This document shows positions 55,669-63,746 of a stretch of 64,000 bases of DNA, piece by piece. Source of the DNA: Rhizobiaceae bacterium. GTDB taxonomy: Bacteria; Pseudomonadota; Alphaproteobacteria; Rhizobiales; Rhizobiaceae. The translations under genes and the position numbers were made by a program. Below the pieces are notes generated by a model, which made no database searches, was not told where the DNA came from, and saw only the letters and a program-made list of their open reading frames with translations. Location of the stretch: the NCBI GenBank assembly GCA_019635775.1, contig JAHBYU010000001.1, forward strand, positions 124,001 to 188,000. The letters run 5' to 3'. Numbering within the stretch: the stretch's first letter is position 1; each line of letters opens with the position of its first letter.

Positions 55669-56017
55669 GGGTCGGGAAGCGGGGCACGAGGCCTTGCCTC
55701 TATTGATTGTATGTACGTGGCCGGTCTCCCGCGCCCCGCCGGCGTTCTTGCCCTGAAGGAGGACACGGCCGTTGCCGCTGGTCTCCATCAAGGCCCGGAC
55801 CTGGGGGTTCATCACCCAGCCTTGCTACCGATGGGAGATGACCTTTTCCGAAAGGCTGTTTCCGCCCTTCGGGATCATGCCCCGGCGCGACCGATCCGGC
55901 GCCGTCGCCCTTCCTGATACCCGGTGCGCACCAGGTTCCCGCAAGAGCGATGCGCAGGAGTATGCGGGACGAAGAAATGGCGTGGATGGATTTCCACGAA
56001 TCTTTTTCTGGCCGGCG

Positions 56018-57106
56018 TCAAAGCTGTAGGAAGGCGAGGTCGCAAGGGATGGCTTGCACCTTTCCATCTGTTGCTTGCACCTCGATGCCGCCTGACGTCC
56101 TCTTGATGGAAGCAATCTCTGCCTCGCCGCGCCAAGGCATCGACCCGATGACATGGCGCACCTCAGCCGTGCCGCCGGGAGTGAGCGTCAGGCCGGTCGG
56201 CACGCCCGCGACGTCGAGCGGGTTCGGTTTCTGGTTCATGGAGACGCCGAGCATCCTTCGTTGCAACCCTTCCTCGACGCCGAGGCAGCCGACATGCCTT
56301 CCGCTCCACGGGGCGTAGTCGCGTCCGCCGTTAGAGAACCAGAGCTGGGTCATCGGCAGGCGCGCTGCATTGCGTAGGCTGATGAAGATATCGCCTTCCT
56401 TTTCTCTCGCCACTGTCGTCCAGCCAAGGCTGCGGCCCTGTGCCTCGATGCCTATGACGAAATCCTCGTGGCGCGAGGCGAAGGGATAGCGGGTCAGATC
56501 GGCCTCGCCGCCATCGGCGAGCGGGAAGTGTTCGGGGCTGTCGGACCTTGCGGGCGAGGCAAGCAACGAGCGGCCCCGTGCGGGATCGGTTTCAAGCGGA
56601 ACGGTTGGCGTTTCCCACCAGCGCTTGGGCGAGAAGCTGAGCCGTCCCCCGTTTGGCAGCGACACCATCGCATGGTTGGCGACAGACATTTCCTGTGCCT
56701 GTCCGCCATTGAAGATGTGGCGCTGGTAGAGGAACGGGTGGCCGTCAACCAGTCGCAATTCCTTGACCAGTTCGGCGCCCATCGCCTTCCGGTCGAGACG
56801 GAAACGGGTGACCGTCTCTCCTCCGCCGCGCTGTGTGCCAAGATGCGTCCATGTCGTGTTGGCCGGCCAGCCATGCGTGGGAGCATCGTCGGCAGACGCA
56901 TCGCCGAACGGCGCGCAGAAGAAATCGCCCGCTAGCCCGGCAAGATGAGGTGCGGCGTCCGGGGGCATCGTTTCGCCCAGCCATGGCGCCTTGTGCAACA
57001 TGGAGACAGTTGCGGCGTCGCGGGTGACGGTCATTTCGCCGATCATGCCGTAAAGAAGTTCCATCCGAACCCGGATGCCCTCAGCCTCGATCTCTACATG
57101 GCCCAT
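56018..57106 (-). CDS. Galactose-mutarotase-like (aldose epimerase fold) protein
   Basis: A 362-residue soluble protein with AGGAGGAGC before the ATG at 57106. The order of beta-rich segments (VRMELLYGMIGEMTV, FRLDRKAMGAELVKELRLVDGHPFLYQRHIFNGG, ANHAMVSLP, DFVIGIEAQGRSLGWTTV, TQLWFSNGGRDYAPWSGRHVGCLGVEEG) matches the galactose mutarotase-like superfold. I do not see a clear His/Glu pair placed as in GalM, so it may be a distinct subfamily or a carbohydrate-binding enzyme. It is divergent from the Gfo/Idh-ABC operon at 57323. Confidence 0.75.
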   Translation of the reverse strand: MGHVEIEAEGIRVRMELLYGMIGEMTVTRDAATVSMLHKAPWLGETMPPDAAPHLAGLAGDFFCAPFGDASADDAPTHGWPANTTWTHLGTQRGGGETVTRFRLDRKAMGAELVKELRLVDGHPFLYQRHIFNGGQAQEMSVANHAMVSLPNGGRLSFSPKRWWETPTVPLETDPARGRSLLASPARSDSPEHFPLADGGEADLTRYPFASRHEDFVIGIEAQGRSLGWTTVAREKEGDIFISLRNAARLPMTQLWFSNGGRDYAPWSGRHVGCLGVEEGLQRRMLGVSMNQKPNPLDVAGVPTGLTLTPGGTAEVRHVIGSMPWRGEAEIASIKRTSGGIEVQATDGKVQAIPCDLAFLQL

Positions 57107-57193
57107 TAAAAAGCTCCTCCTGGACAGGCACGAAGACCGTTCGATTCCCTAGCGCGATGCAAGCCTCCTGGCAAAGCTGTTGAAGTCGATTTT

Positions 57194-57207
57194 GGAACTA
57201 AAGTTTC
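57194..57207. promoter_or_regulatory. IolR-like half-palindrome upstream of the sugar operon
   Basis: GGAACTAAAGTTTC fits GGAA-N6-TTCC with one mismatch; from memory, GGAA-N6-TTCC is the reported box of Sinorhizobium IolR, an RpiR-family regulator. It lies in the A+T-rich divergent spacer before the Gfo/Idh-ABC operon. A candidate promoter TTGACT (about 57213-57218) follows it. Confidence 0.35.
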
Positions 57208-57322
57208 ATTTATTGACTATTGGAAATTTTTGTGCGGTATTTCCAGAGGATGAGGTTGGGAGGTTTTGCGTGGGTGCCGGTGCGGCTCCCTGCATGTCCT
57301 TTCCCACAAATGAAGGGTCGAT

Positions 57323-58510
57323 ATGGTTTACGCTACCGGTGACGGGATCGGTCCGCGCCGCTTGCGCGTCGGAATGGTGGGCGGCGGGCGCAACGCATTC
57401 ATCGGAGCCGTGCACCGCATGGCGCTGCGCCTCGACGACCGTGCCGAACTGGTGGCCGGCGCGCTTTCGTCGGACCCCGAAAACGCGAAGATTTCCGGCG
57501 TCGACATCGGTATCGCCGAGGATCGCGCCTATTCGGATTATCGCGTGATGGCCGAGGCCGAGGCGAAACGCGCTGACGGTATCGAGGCGGTCGTCATCGT
57601 CACGCCGAACCATCTGCATGCGCCTGTCGCGCGCGCATTCCTTGAAGCGGGCATAGACGTCATCTGCGACAAGCCCCTGTCGGCCACGCTGAAGGAAGCC
57701 GAGGAGCTTGCCGCGATCGCGGAAAAGTCGGGCCTGGTATTCGCGGTGACGCTGAACAACACCGGCTACGCCATGGTGCGCCATGCGCGCGAGCTGGTGG
57801 CTTCGGGCGCGCTTGGGAATATCCGCATCGTGCGCGCCGAATACATTCAGGATTGGTTGACGCTGCCGATCGACGCCGACGGCCAGAAGCAGGCCGAATG
57901 GCGCACCGATCCCGCGCGGGCAGGGCGCTCCGCGTGCCTGGCCGACATCGGGGTTCATGCCTTCAGCCTCGCCCAGTTCGTGTCGGGCATGGTGCCGGCG
58001 GCAGTTGCTGCCGATCTGACCACATTCGTGCCGGGCCGCAGGCTCGACGACAACGCCCATGTGCTGATGCGCTACGCTTCGGGCGCTCGCGGCGTGCTCG
58101 TCGCCAGCCAGGTTTCGCCGGGCAACTACAACCGCCTTTCGGTGAAGGTGTATGGCGACAAGGCCGGGCTGGAGTGGCACGGCCATGAGCCCGAATATCT
58201 GCGTTTCTGCGAATTCGGCAAAGCTCACGTGATTTTGACCAGGGGCGGCGCGGAAGTGGGCGGCGAGGCGGCGCGCGTCTCGCGCATGCCGGCCGAACAT
58301 CCCGAAGGCTATGTCGAGGGCTTCGGCAACCTCTACCGCGACGTCATCGCGCTGATTTCGGCGCGGCGAAACGGCGAGCCCGAAGATGCGCGGCTGGCCG
58401 CGCTGGTGCCTTCCGTAAGGGACGGTCTTGTCGGCATGCGCTTCATCGAGGCATCCGTGGATAGTCACGAGGCGGGAGGCGTCTGGACACCGATCGCAAC
58501 GCAACTGTAG
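57323..58510 (+). CDS. Gfo/Idh/MocA family oxidoreductase
   Basis: A 395-residue dehydrogenase starting MVYATGDGIGPRRLRVGMVGGGRNAFIG; GAAGGG precedes the ATG at 57323. It has MVGGGRNAFIGAVHRMA as glycine loop, ICDKPLSATL with DKP at the conserved Lys, and LADIGVHAFSLAQFVSG with the DxGxHxxxL helix. It heads the ABC importer operon and is probably the first cytosolic oxidation of the imported sugar or polyol. Confidence 0.91.
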   Translation: MVYATGDGIGPRRLRVGMVGGGRNAFIGAVHRMALRLDDRAELVAGALSSDPENAKISGVDIGIAEDRAYSDYRVMAEAEAKRADGIEAVVIVTPNHLHAPVARAFLEAGIDVICDKPLSATLKEAEELAAIAEKSGLVFAVTLNNTGYAMVRHARELVASGALGNIRIVRAEYIQDWLTLPIDADGQKQAEWRTDPARAGRSACLADIGVHAFSLAQFVSGMVPAAVAADLTTFVPGRRLDDNAHVLMRYASGARGVLVASQVSPGNYNRLSVKVYGDKAGLEWHGHEPEYLRFCEFGKAHVILTRGGAEVGGEAARVSRMPAEHPEGYVEGFGNLYRDVIALISARRNGEPEDARLAALVPSVRDGLVGMRFIEASVDSHEAGGVWTPIATQL

Positions 58511-58592
58511 AAGAGCTTTACACACGACCGGGGGGCGCCTGACGGCTCGTATCGAGGACCAGGCGCATGAGTATCGCTACAGGGAGAAGACA

Positions 58593-59618
58593 ATGAGAAT
58601 TCTGAAGACCATGGGGCTTGCGGCGCTGGGCGCCACGATGCTCGCCGGCGCGGCCGCCGCGCAGGACTATACGATCGGCGTTTCCAACACCGTGCAGGGC
58701 AATGGCTGGCGCGAAGAGATGATCTGCGCGATCAAGGCGCAGGCACTCGCTTCGGGCAAGGTGAAGTCGCTCAACATCGCCCACCGCAACACCGACGCTG
58801 CCGGCCAGCTCGAAGACCTGCGCAACCTGATCTCCGCCAAGGTGGACGCCATCGTCGTCAACCCGGCGGATCCGGCAGGCATCCAGGCCGCGCTCGCGGA
58901 AGCCGCCGCTGCCGGCATCCCGGTCGTGGCCGTGGACCAGGCGGTGACCGAACCGTCTGCCTACATCATCTCCAACAACCAGGAAGAATACGCCTATCTC
59001 GGCGCGAAGTGGCTGTTCGAGACGATCGGCGGCAAGGGCAGCGTGGTCTACATGCGCGGCGCAGCCGGCGCATCGGCCGACAGCGATCGCGACAAGGGCT
59101 TCAAGCGCGCATTGGCCGAATTCCCCGACGTGAAGGTCGCGCAGGAAGTCTTCACCGGCTGGCAGCAGGACCAGGGCAAGCAGCAGATCCTCGACTACAT
59201 CGCAACCGGCGTTCCGTTCGACGGCATCTGGACCTCGGGCATCGACAACGTGATCGTCGATGCGCTGGTCGAGAGCCAGGCCACGCTGGTTCCGGTCGTC
59301 GGCGCGGACAATGCCGGCTTCGTCGGCCAGCTCAACTCGGTCGAAGGGCTGAAGGGCGCGGCGGTCACCAACCCGGGCTCGATCGGTGGCGCTGGCGTGA
59401 CGCTGGCGATCCAGATCCTCGACGGCCAGAAGCCGGCCGAGCAGACGGTGCTGGTGCAGCCGGAGCTTTGGGAAAACGTGACGGAAGAAGGCAAGGCGAA
59501 GCTCAAGGCCGCCGCCGATCCGTCGCTGTCGCCCGAATGGCCGGTTTCGATCTCGATCCCCGAGTGGACCACCTACACCAAGGACCAGATCGTCGCCTGC
59601 AAGGGCCCCGGTGAATAA
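58593..59618 (+). CDS. Ribose-type ABC sugar-binding protein
   Basis: A 341-residue periplasmic protein with AGGGAG eight bases before the ATG at 58593 and a signal peptide ending AAA-QDY. The type-I periplasmic fold shows YTIGVSNTVQGNGWREEMICAIKAQ, HRNTDAAGQLEDLRNLISAKVDAIVVNPADPAGIQAAL, and VPVVGADNAGFVGQLNS. It belongs to the Peripla_BP_4 family that binds ribose, xylose, inositol or similar. A strong hairpin follows its stop. Confidence 0.92.
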   Translation: MRILKTMGLAALGATMLAGAAAAQDYTIGVSNTVQGNGWREEMICAIKAQALASGKVKSLNIAHRNTDAAGQLEDLRNLISAKVDAIVVNPADPAGIQAALAEAAAAGIPVVAVDQAVTEPSAYIISNNQEEYAYLGAKWLFETIGGKGSVVYMRGAAGASADSDRDKGFKRALAEFPDVKVAQEVFTGWQQDQGKQQILDYIATGVPFDGIWTSGIDNVIVDALVESQATLVPVVGADNAGFVGQLNSVEGLKGAAVTNPGSIGGAGVTLAIQILDGQKPAEQTVLVQPELWENVTEEGKAKLKAAADPSLSPEWPVSISIPEWTTYTKDQIVACKGPGE

Positions 59619-59640
59619 TCACCACAACTGAACTGAAAAG

Positions 59641-59672
59641 CGGGGACGACGGGCGCTCGCCCGCCGTCCCCG
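59641..59672 (+). terminator. Hairpin between the binding protein and ATPase genes
   Basis: CGGGGACG (59641-59648) and CGGGCG (59650-59655) pair with CGCCCG (59658-59663) and CGTCCCCG (59665-59672), with one A·C mismatch. It lies 23 bases after the binding-protein stop and 25 before the ATPase start. Such mid-operon stem-loops usually protect or partly end the transcript so the binding protein is made in excess. Confidence 0.7.
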
Positions 59673-59697
59673 ACACTTAACTGGAACAGGGCAGAAC

Positions 59698-61233
59698 TTG
59701 ACCGGGCAACCGCTTCTCGAAGCCACCGGGGTGGCAAAGCGTTACGGGGCAGTCGCCGCATTGAAAAATGCGTCGCTGACGGTGCTGCCCGGCGAAGTGC
59801 ATGCGCTGATGGGGGCGAACGGCGCGGGCAAGTCGACGCTGGTCAAAATCCTCACCGGCGCAATTTCCTCCAACGCCGGACGCATTCTCGTGCGTGGGCA
59901 GGAACGCGACATCCGCTCGCCGGCCAAGGCAAGGCTTGCCGGTCTCGTGCCGGTCTACCAGGAGCCGTCGCTGATCCCCGATCTCGACGTGCTGTCCAAC
60001 CTGCGCCTGACGCAGACGCCCGTCGAGCCGTTCCGCGAATGGATCAGGGAACTCGGCGTTCCCGATCTGGACCTGCGCGACATGGCGCGTGACGTGCCGC
60101 TGGCGATCCAGCGCGTGCTCGACCTTGCGCGCGCGCTTGCCGTCGAGCCTGACGTGATGCTGCTCGACGAGATGACGGCGGCGTTGCCGGCAAATCTTGC
60201 CGAGCGCGTCCTGGACGTCGTCAAGCGCCAGAGCCAGACGGGCCGCTCCGTCATCTTCATCTCGCATCGCTTTGTCGAGATCGCCGCGCTTTGCGACCGC
60301 GCGACCGTGTTGCGCGACGGCGAGACGGTCGGTGTCGTGGATATCGAGCCGGGTATCGAGGAAAGGATCGTCGAGCTGATGCTCGGCGCCAAGGTCGAGA
60401 AAAAGCGCGTCGCCCGCAAACAGACGGAAGGCGAGGCCGAGGGCAGCGGCAAGACGAGGGTCGCGGTGCGCAACCTCAAGGTCGGCACCAAGCTGCATGA
60501 CGTCTCCTTCGACCTGAAGGACGGCGAGGTTGCCGGGGTGGTCGCGCTCGAGGGGCAGGGGCAGGACGAACTGTTCGCGGCACTGGCCGGCTCGATCGCG
60601 CCCGACGGAGGGACCATCGAGGTCGACGGCAAGCAGGTGAGCTTCCATCATCCGGTCGACGCGGTTGAGATGGGGATCGCCTATGTGCCGGGCGACCGCA
60701 CCGAAGCGCTCGCCATGCAGCAGTCGGTGCGCGAGAACATCGCCCTGCCGTTTTCTGCTGCCTTCCGCAACTGGGGTCCGATCCGCATGGCCCGCGAGGG
60801 CGCGACCGTGCAGAACGCCATCGAGCGGTTGCAGATCGACACGCGCGCGCAACGCGAGGTGCAGCGCCTTTCGGGCGGAAACCAGCAGAAGGTGACCATC
60901 GCGCGCTGGATCGCGGCGGACGCCCGCACGCTTCTGTGCTTCGACCCGACACGCGGCATCGATGTCGGCACCAAGCAGGAAATCTACAAGCTGCTCAGAC
61001 AACTGGCCGAGCAGGGCAAGTCGGTCCTGTTCTATACGTCCGAACTGGAGGAAGTGCAGCTTGTCTGCGATCGGGCGATCGTCATCTTCGGCGGCAAGGT
61101 CGTCGACATATTACCGGTCGAGATCGCCGACGAGGCAGCGCTGACGCGCGCCGCCTACGGGCTGGCCCGCGAAAGCCATGACGAGGTTGGCGTCCTTGCC
61201 GGCCCGCATGCCGCGCCGGAGGCCCGCCCATGA
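59698..61233 (+). CDS. Sugar ABC transporter double ATPase (RbsA-like)
   Basis: A 511-residue tandem ATPase starting at TTG 59698, with AGGG about seven bases upstream. Half 1 has GANGAGKST (Walker A) and LLDEMTAAL (Walker B), but the signature region reads DVPLAIQRVLDLARAL in place of LSxGExQ. Half 2 has the expected degenerate Walker A (VALEGQGQDELFAAL), a perfect LSGGNQQKVTIARW signature and LCFDPTRGIDVGTKQEIY. In RbsA-type ATPases the second nucleotide site is naturally degenerate; loss of the first signature is less common. It overlaps the permease gene by four bases. Confidence 0.9.
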   Translation: MTGQPLLEATGVAKRYGAVAALKNASLTVLPGEVHALMGANGAGKSTLVKILTGAISSNAGRILVRGQERDIRSPAKARLAGLVPVYQEPSLIPDLDVLSNLRLTQTPVEPFREWIRELGVPDLDLRDMARDVPLAIQRVLDLARALAVEPDVMLLDEMTAALPANLAERVLDVVKRQSQTGRSVIFISHRFVEIAALCDRATVLRDGETVGVVDIEPGIEERIVELMLGAKVEKKRVARKQTEGEAEGSGKTRVAVRNLKVGTKLHDVSFDLKDGEVAGVVALEGQGQDELFAALAGSIAPDGGTIEVDGKQVSFHHPVDAVEMGIAYVPGDRTEALAMQQSVRENIALPFSAAFRNWGPIRMAREGATVQNAIERLQIDTRAQREVQRLSGGNQQKVTIARWIAADARTLLCFDPTRGIDVGTKQEIYKLLRQLAEQGKSVLFYTSELEEVQLVCDRAIVIFGGKVVDILPVEIADEAALTRAAYGLARESHDEVGVLAGPHAAPEARP

Positions 61234-62204
61234 TGCGCCTGCTGCGCCAGCAAGGGTGGGTGGTTGGACTGCTCGCTCTCTTCGTCGTGCTTCTGGTCGT
61301 CGCGAAGCTGATCCAGCCAAGCTATGGCGCCGGCGACTTCGGCTCGCTCGTGCGGGCCGTGCTGCCCTATGCGTTTGCCGTTGCGGCGCAGACCGTCGTG
61401 GTGATCGCCGGCGGCATCGACCTTTCCGTGGCGGCCATGATGGCCCTGACCAGCGTGACGGCCGCGTCGATGATGCATGGTGCAAGCGAGGAATACGCCT
61501 TGCTGGTCGTGCCGTTCGTGCTTGCGCTGGGCTTCGGGCTCGGCGCCCTGAACGGGGCGCTTATCGTCTTCAGCCGGGTGCCCGACATCGTGGTGACGCT
61601 GGCCACGCTTTTCATGCTGCAGGGGGCAGCCCTTCTCGTCCTGAACGCACCGGGCGGCGGCTCCGCCGAATGGCTGCGCAACCTGATCATCGGAACGGTG
61701 CCGATACCGGGCCTGCCCGATGACGTCACGTCCTGGTTCCCCAAGGCGCTGCTGCTGCTGGTCGTGCTGCTTTGCGTTGTGTGGATCCCGCTCAAGCGCT
61801 CGCGGCTCGGCCTTTCCATCTATGCGATCGGGTCCAACCAGCTCGCGGCGTTCCGCTCCGGCGTGCCTGTGGCGCGCACGAAAATCCTCGCCTACGCGTT
61901 TGGCGGTCTTTTCGGCGCAATGGGCGGCCTGTCGCTCACCATGAGCACGGGCATCGGCGCACCGATTCCCGGCCCATATTTGATGGCGAGCGTGGCCGCC
62001 GTGGTGCTCGGCGGCGTCGTCCTCGGCGGCGGCAAGGGCGGGCTGCTTGGCCCGATCATCGCCGTGTTCGTCCTGCGGCTGGCGCGCACCATTCTCACGC
62101 TGCTCGCCATCGATCCCAACGTCACGGCGATCGTCGAGGGGACCATCCTCGTCGCGGTCGTCATGTTCGGCGCCTTCATCGCCATGCGGAGCCGGTCACG
62201 ATGA
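61230..62204 (+). CDS. Ribose-type ABC sugar permease 1
   Basis: A 324-residue permease of the RbsC family (BPD_transp_2) starting MMRLLRQQGWVVGLLALFVV in an ATGA overlap. The helix motif VVIAGGIDLSVAAMMALTSVTAA is the family mark, and SRLGLSIYAIGSNQLAAFRSGV and VVLGGVVLGGGKGGLLGPIIA follow. It forms the channel with the second permease, coupled by another four-base overlap. Confidence 0.92.
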   Translation: MMRLLRQQGWVVGLLALFVVLLVVAKLIQPSYGAGDFGSLVRAVLPYAFAVAAQTVVVIAGGIDLSVAAMMALTSVTAASMMHGASEEYALLVVPFVLALGFGLGALNGALIVFSRVPDIVVTLATLFMLQGAALLVLNAPGGGSAEWLRNLIIGTVPIPGLPDDVTSWFPKALLLLVVLLCVVWIPLKRSRLGLSIYAIGSNQLAAFRSGVPVARTKILAYAFGGLFGAMGGLSLTMSTGIGAPIPGPYLMASVAAVVLGGVVLGGGKGGLLGPIIAVFVLRLARTILTLLAIDPNVTAIVEGTILVAVVMFGAFIAMRSRSR

Positions 62205-63184
62205 GCATCACTTCGACAGCCGAACGGGCACCGCTCGGCCAGCGCATGAAGCGCTTCATGAGCGACTATCCGCTGGTGCCGCTGCTGATCCTTCTTGCGA
62301 TCCTGATTCTGGTCCTGCAGATGCTGAGCCCCGGCATCGTCAACCAGCGCTGGATCGCCAATACGGTGAAGTTCGCCATCCCGCTGGCATTGCTGGCGGG
62401 CTGCCAGACCATGACCATGCTGACCGGAGGCATCGATCTCTCGGTGGGAACGGCCGCGACGATGGCGGCCTTCATCGTCGCCACCCAGGCGGTCGACAAT
62501 CCCGCTCCCGTGGCGATGATGATCGCGCTCATTCCGGCCGTTCTGATCGGCTTTGCCAACGGTATCGGGGTCGGCGTGTTCCGCGTCCATCCTCTGATCA
62601 TGACGCTTGGAACGAGCCTCATCGGCGTCGGCTGCCTGCAGGTTTACCAGCGCACCGTGATCGCGTCCGGCGCGAAGGTGCCGGACTTCCTGATATGGCT
62701 TGGCACGGGGGTGACGGGCGGCTTTCCGAACGCGCTGCTGCTCTTCATCCCGGTGGCCGCGCTGCTCCTGTTCATCCAGAAGCGCACGGGCTTCGGGCGG
62801 CTGCTCTATGCGATTGGCGACAACGAGCGCGCGACGCGGCTGGCCGGCGTGAAATACTGGCAGGTGATCCTTGCGCTCTACATGTTCTCCAGCGTTCTGG
62901 CCGGCATCATGGGCCTGCTCTACATGGGCCTGATCCGCGCGCCGTCGCTGTCGCTCGCCGAGCCGCTTGTGCTGCCTTCGGTGGCCGCCGCGGTCATTGG
63001 CGGCACGTCGATCTTCGGTGGAAGGGGCAGCTACACCGGCACCATCGTCGGTGCGCTCATCCTGACGGTGCTGACCACGCTGCTGACCATCCTGCAGATG
63101 CCCGAGGGCGCACGCCGCATCCTGTTCGGCGCGATCATCCTGCTGGTGACGGCGGCGTATCTGCGGATCATCGAAGACCGGTAG
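62201..63184 (+). CDS. Ribose-type ABC sugar permease 2
   Basis: A 327-residue RbsC-family permease. MLTGGIDLSVGTAATMAAF near residue 72, TGFGRLLYAIGDNERATRLAGV and VIGGTSIFGGRGSYTGTIVGALIL mark the family. Two different permeases imply a heterodimeric channel. It ends the operon; 63185-63353 is non-coding before the PqqD-like gene. Confidence 0.92.
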   Translation: MSITSTAERAPLGQRMKRFMSDYPLVPLLILLAILILVLQMLSPGIVNQRWIANTVKFAIPLALLAGCQTMTMLTGGIDLSVGTAATMAAFIVATQAVDNPAPVAMMIALIPAVLIGFANGIGVGVFRVHPLIMTLGTSLIGVGCLQVYQRTVIASGAKVPDFLIWLGTGVTGGFPNALLLFIPVAALLLFIQKRTGFGRLLYAIGDNERATRLAGVKYWQVILALYMFSSVLAGIMGLLYMGLIRAPSLSLAEPLVLPSVAAAVIGGTSIFGGRGSYTGTIVGALILTVLTTLLTILQMPEGARRILFGAIILLVTAAYLRIIEDR

Positions 63185-63353
63185 TAAATCGGCTTGCGGG
63201 GCGTTGCCCCAGGTGCGGCGAGGGAACGGGACGGTGGTGCGGAAAGGCACCAATTCTTCTTGTTTCCGGCGCGTTTTGCCATTGTGTTGACTTGCCTAGC
63301 GGGTATTGGAAATGCAACCTGCCGGCCCTACAGAAGGGAAAGGAGACTTGCAG

Positions 63354-63638
63354 ATGAGCACGATCACGGAAAACACGGTGCTTGCATTCCGGCAAGTCGC
63401 CAGCATGCAACCCGTTGCCGATGGGGCGGTTATCCTGCTTGCCGACAGTGGCCAGCTCTATACGGGCAACGGAACGACCGAGGCGATCCTGCGACATGTC
63501 GACGGGAAACGCCGCATCAGCGATCTGGCGACCGCGCTCTGCTCGGAATTCGACATCGACCCGGAGGCGGCAACCGCCGATGTCATCGAGATTGCCGGAA
63601 CGCTGATCGATGAAGGCGTGCTTGATGTCGTCGGATAG
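63354..63638 (+). CDS. PqqD-family RiPP recognition protein
   Basis: A 94-residue protein with AAGGAG eight bases before the ATG at 63354. The sequence follows the PqqD/RRE pattern end to end: a beta hairpin (ADGAVILLADSGQLYTGNGTTEAIL), RHVDGKRRISDLATALCSEF with the helix-turn part, and a final EIAGTLIDEGVLDVVG. RRE domains hold the leader peptide of a RiPP precursor for the modifying enzyme. The next gene encodes a transglutaminase-like B2 protein. The precursor gene and other partners must lie beyond the right edge, if present. Confidence 0.88.
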   Translation: MSTITENTVLAFRQVASMQPVADGAVILLADSGQLYTGNGTTEAILRHVDGKRRISDLATALCSEFDIDPEAATADVIEIAGTLIDEGVLDVVG

Positions 63639-63746
63639 GCACGCAGCGACAAAGCGCTTCGGGCTCCTGTGGTGGGATGCGCGCCGTCCATGCGTTCACT
63701 GACGCATTCCGATCATGCGAAGGCCAACAAGGAGGACAGGCCCGCC

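Larger units (their letters stand above)
55358..56017. other. 660-bp intergenic region with palindromic repeats
   Basis: No supported gene. The left half holds two palindromic elements (55516-55570 and 55636-55668). The right half (about 55670-56000) is G+C-rich and has open frames on both strands without ribosome sites or recognisable domains. It may be the relic of a longer element or a repeated family. Confidence 0.6.
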
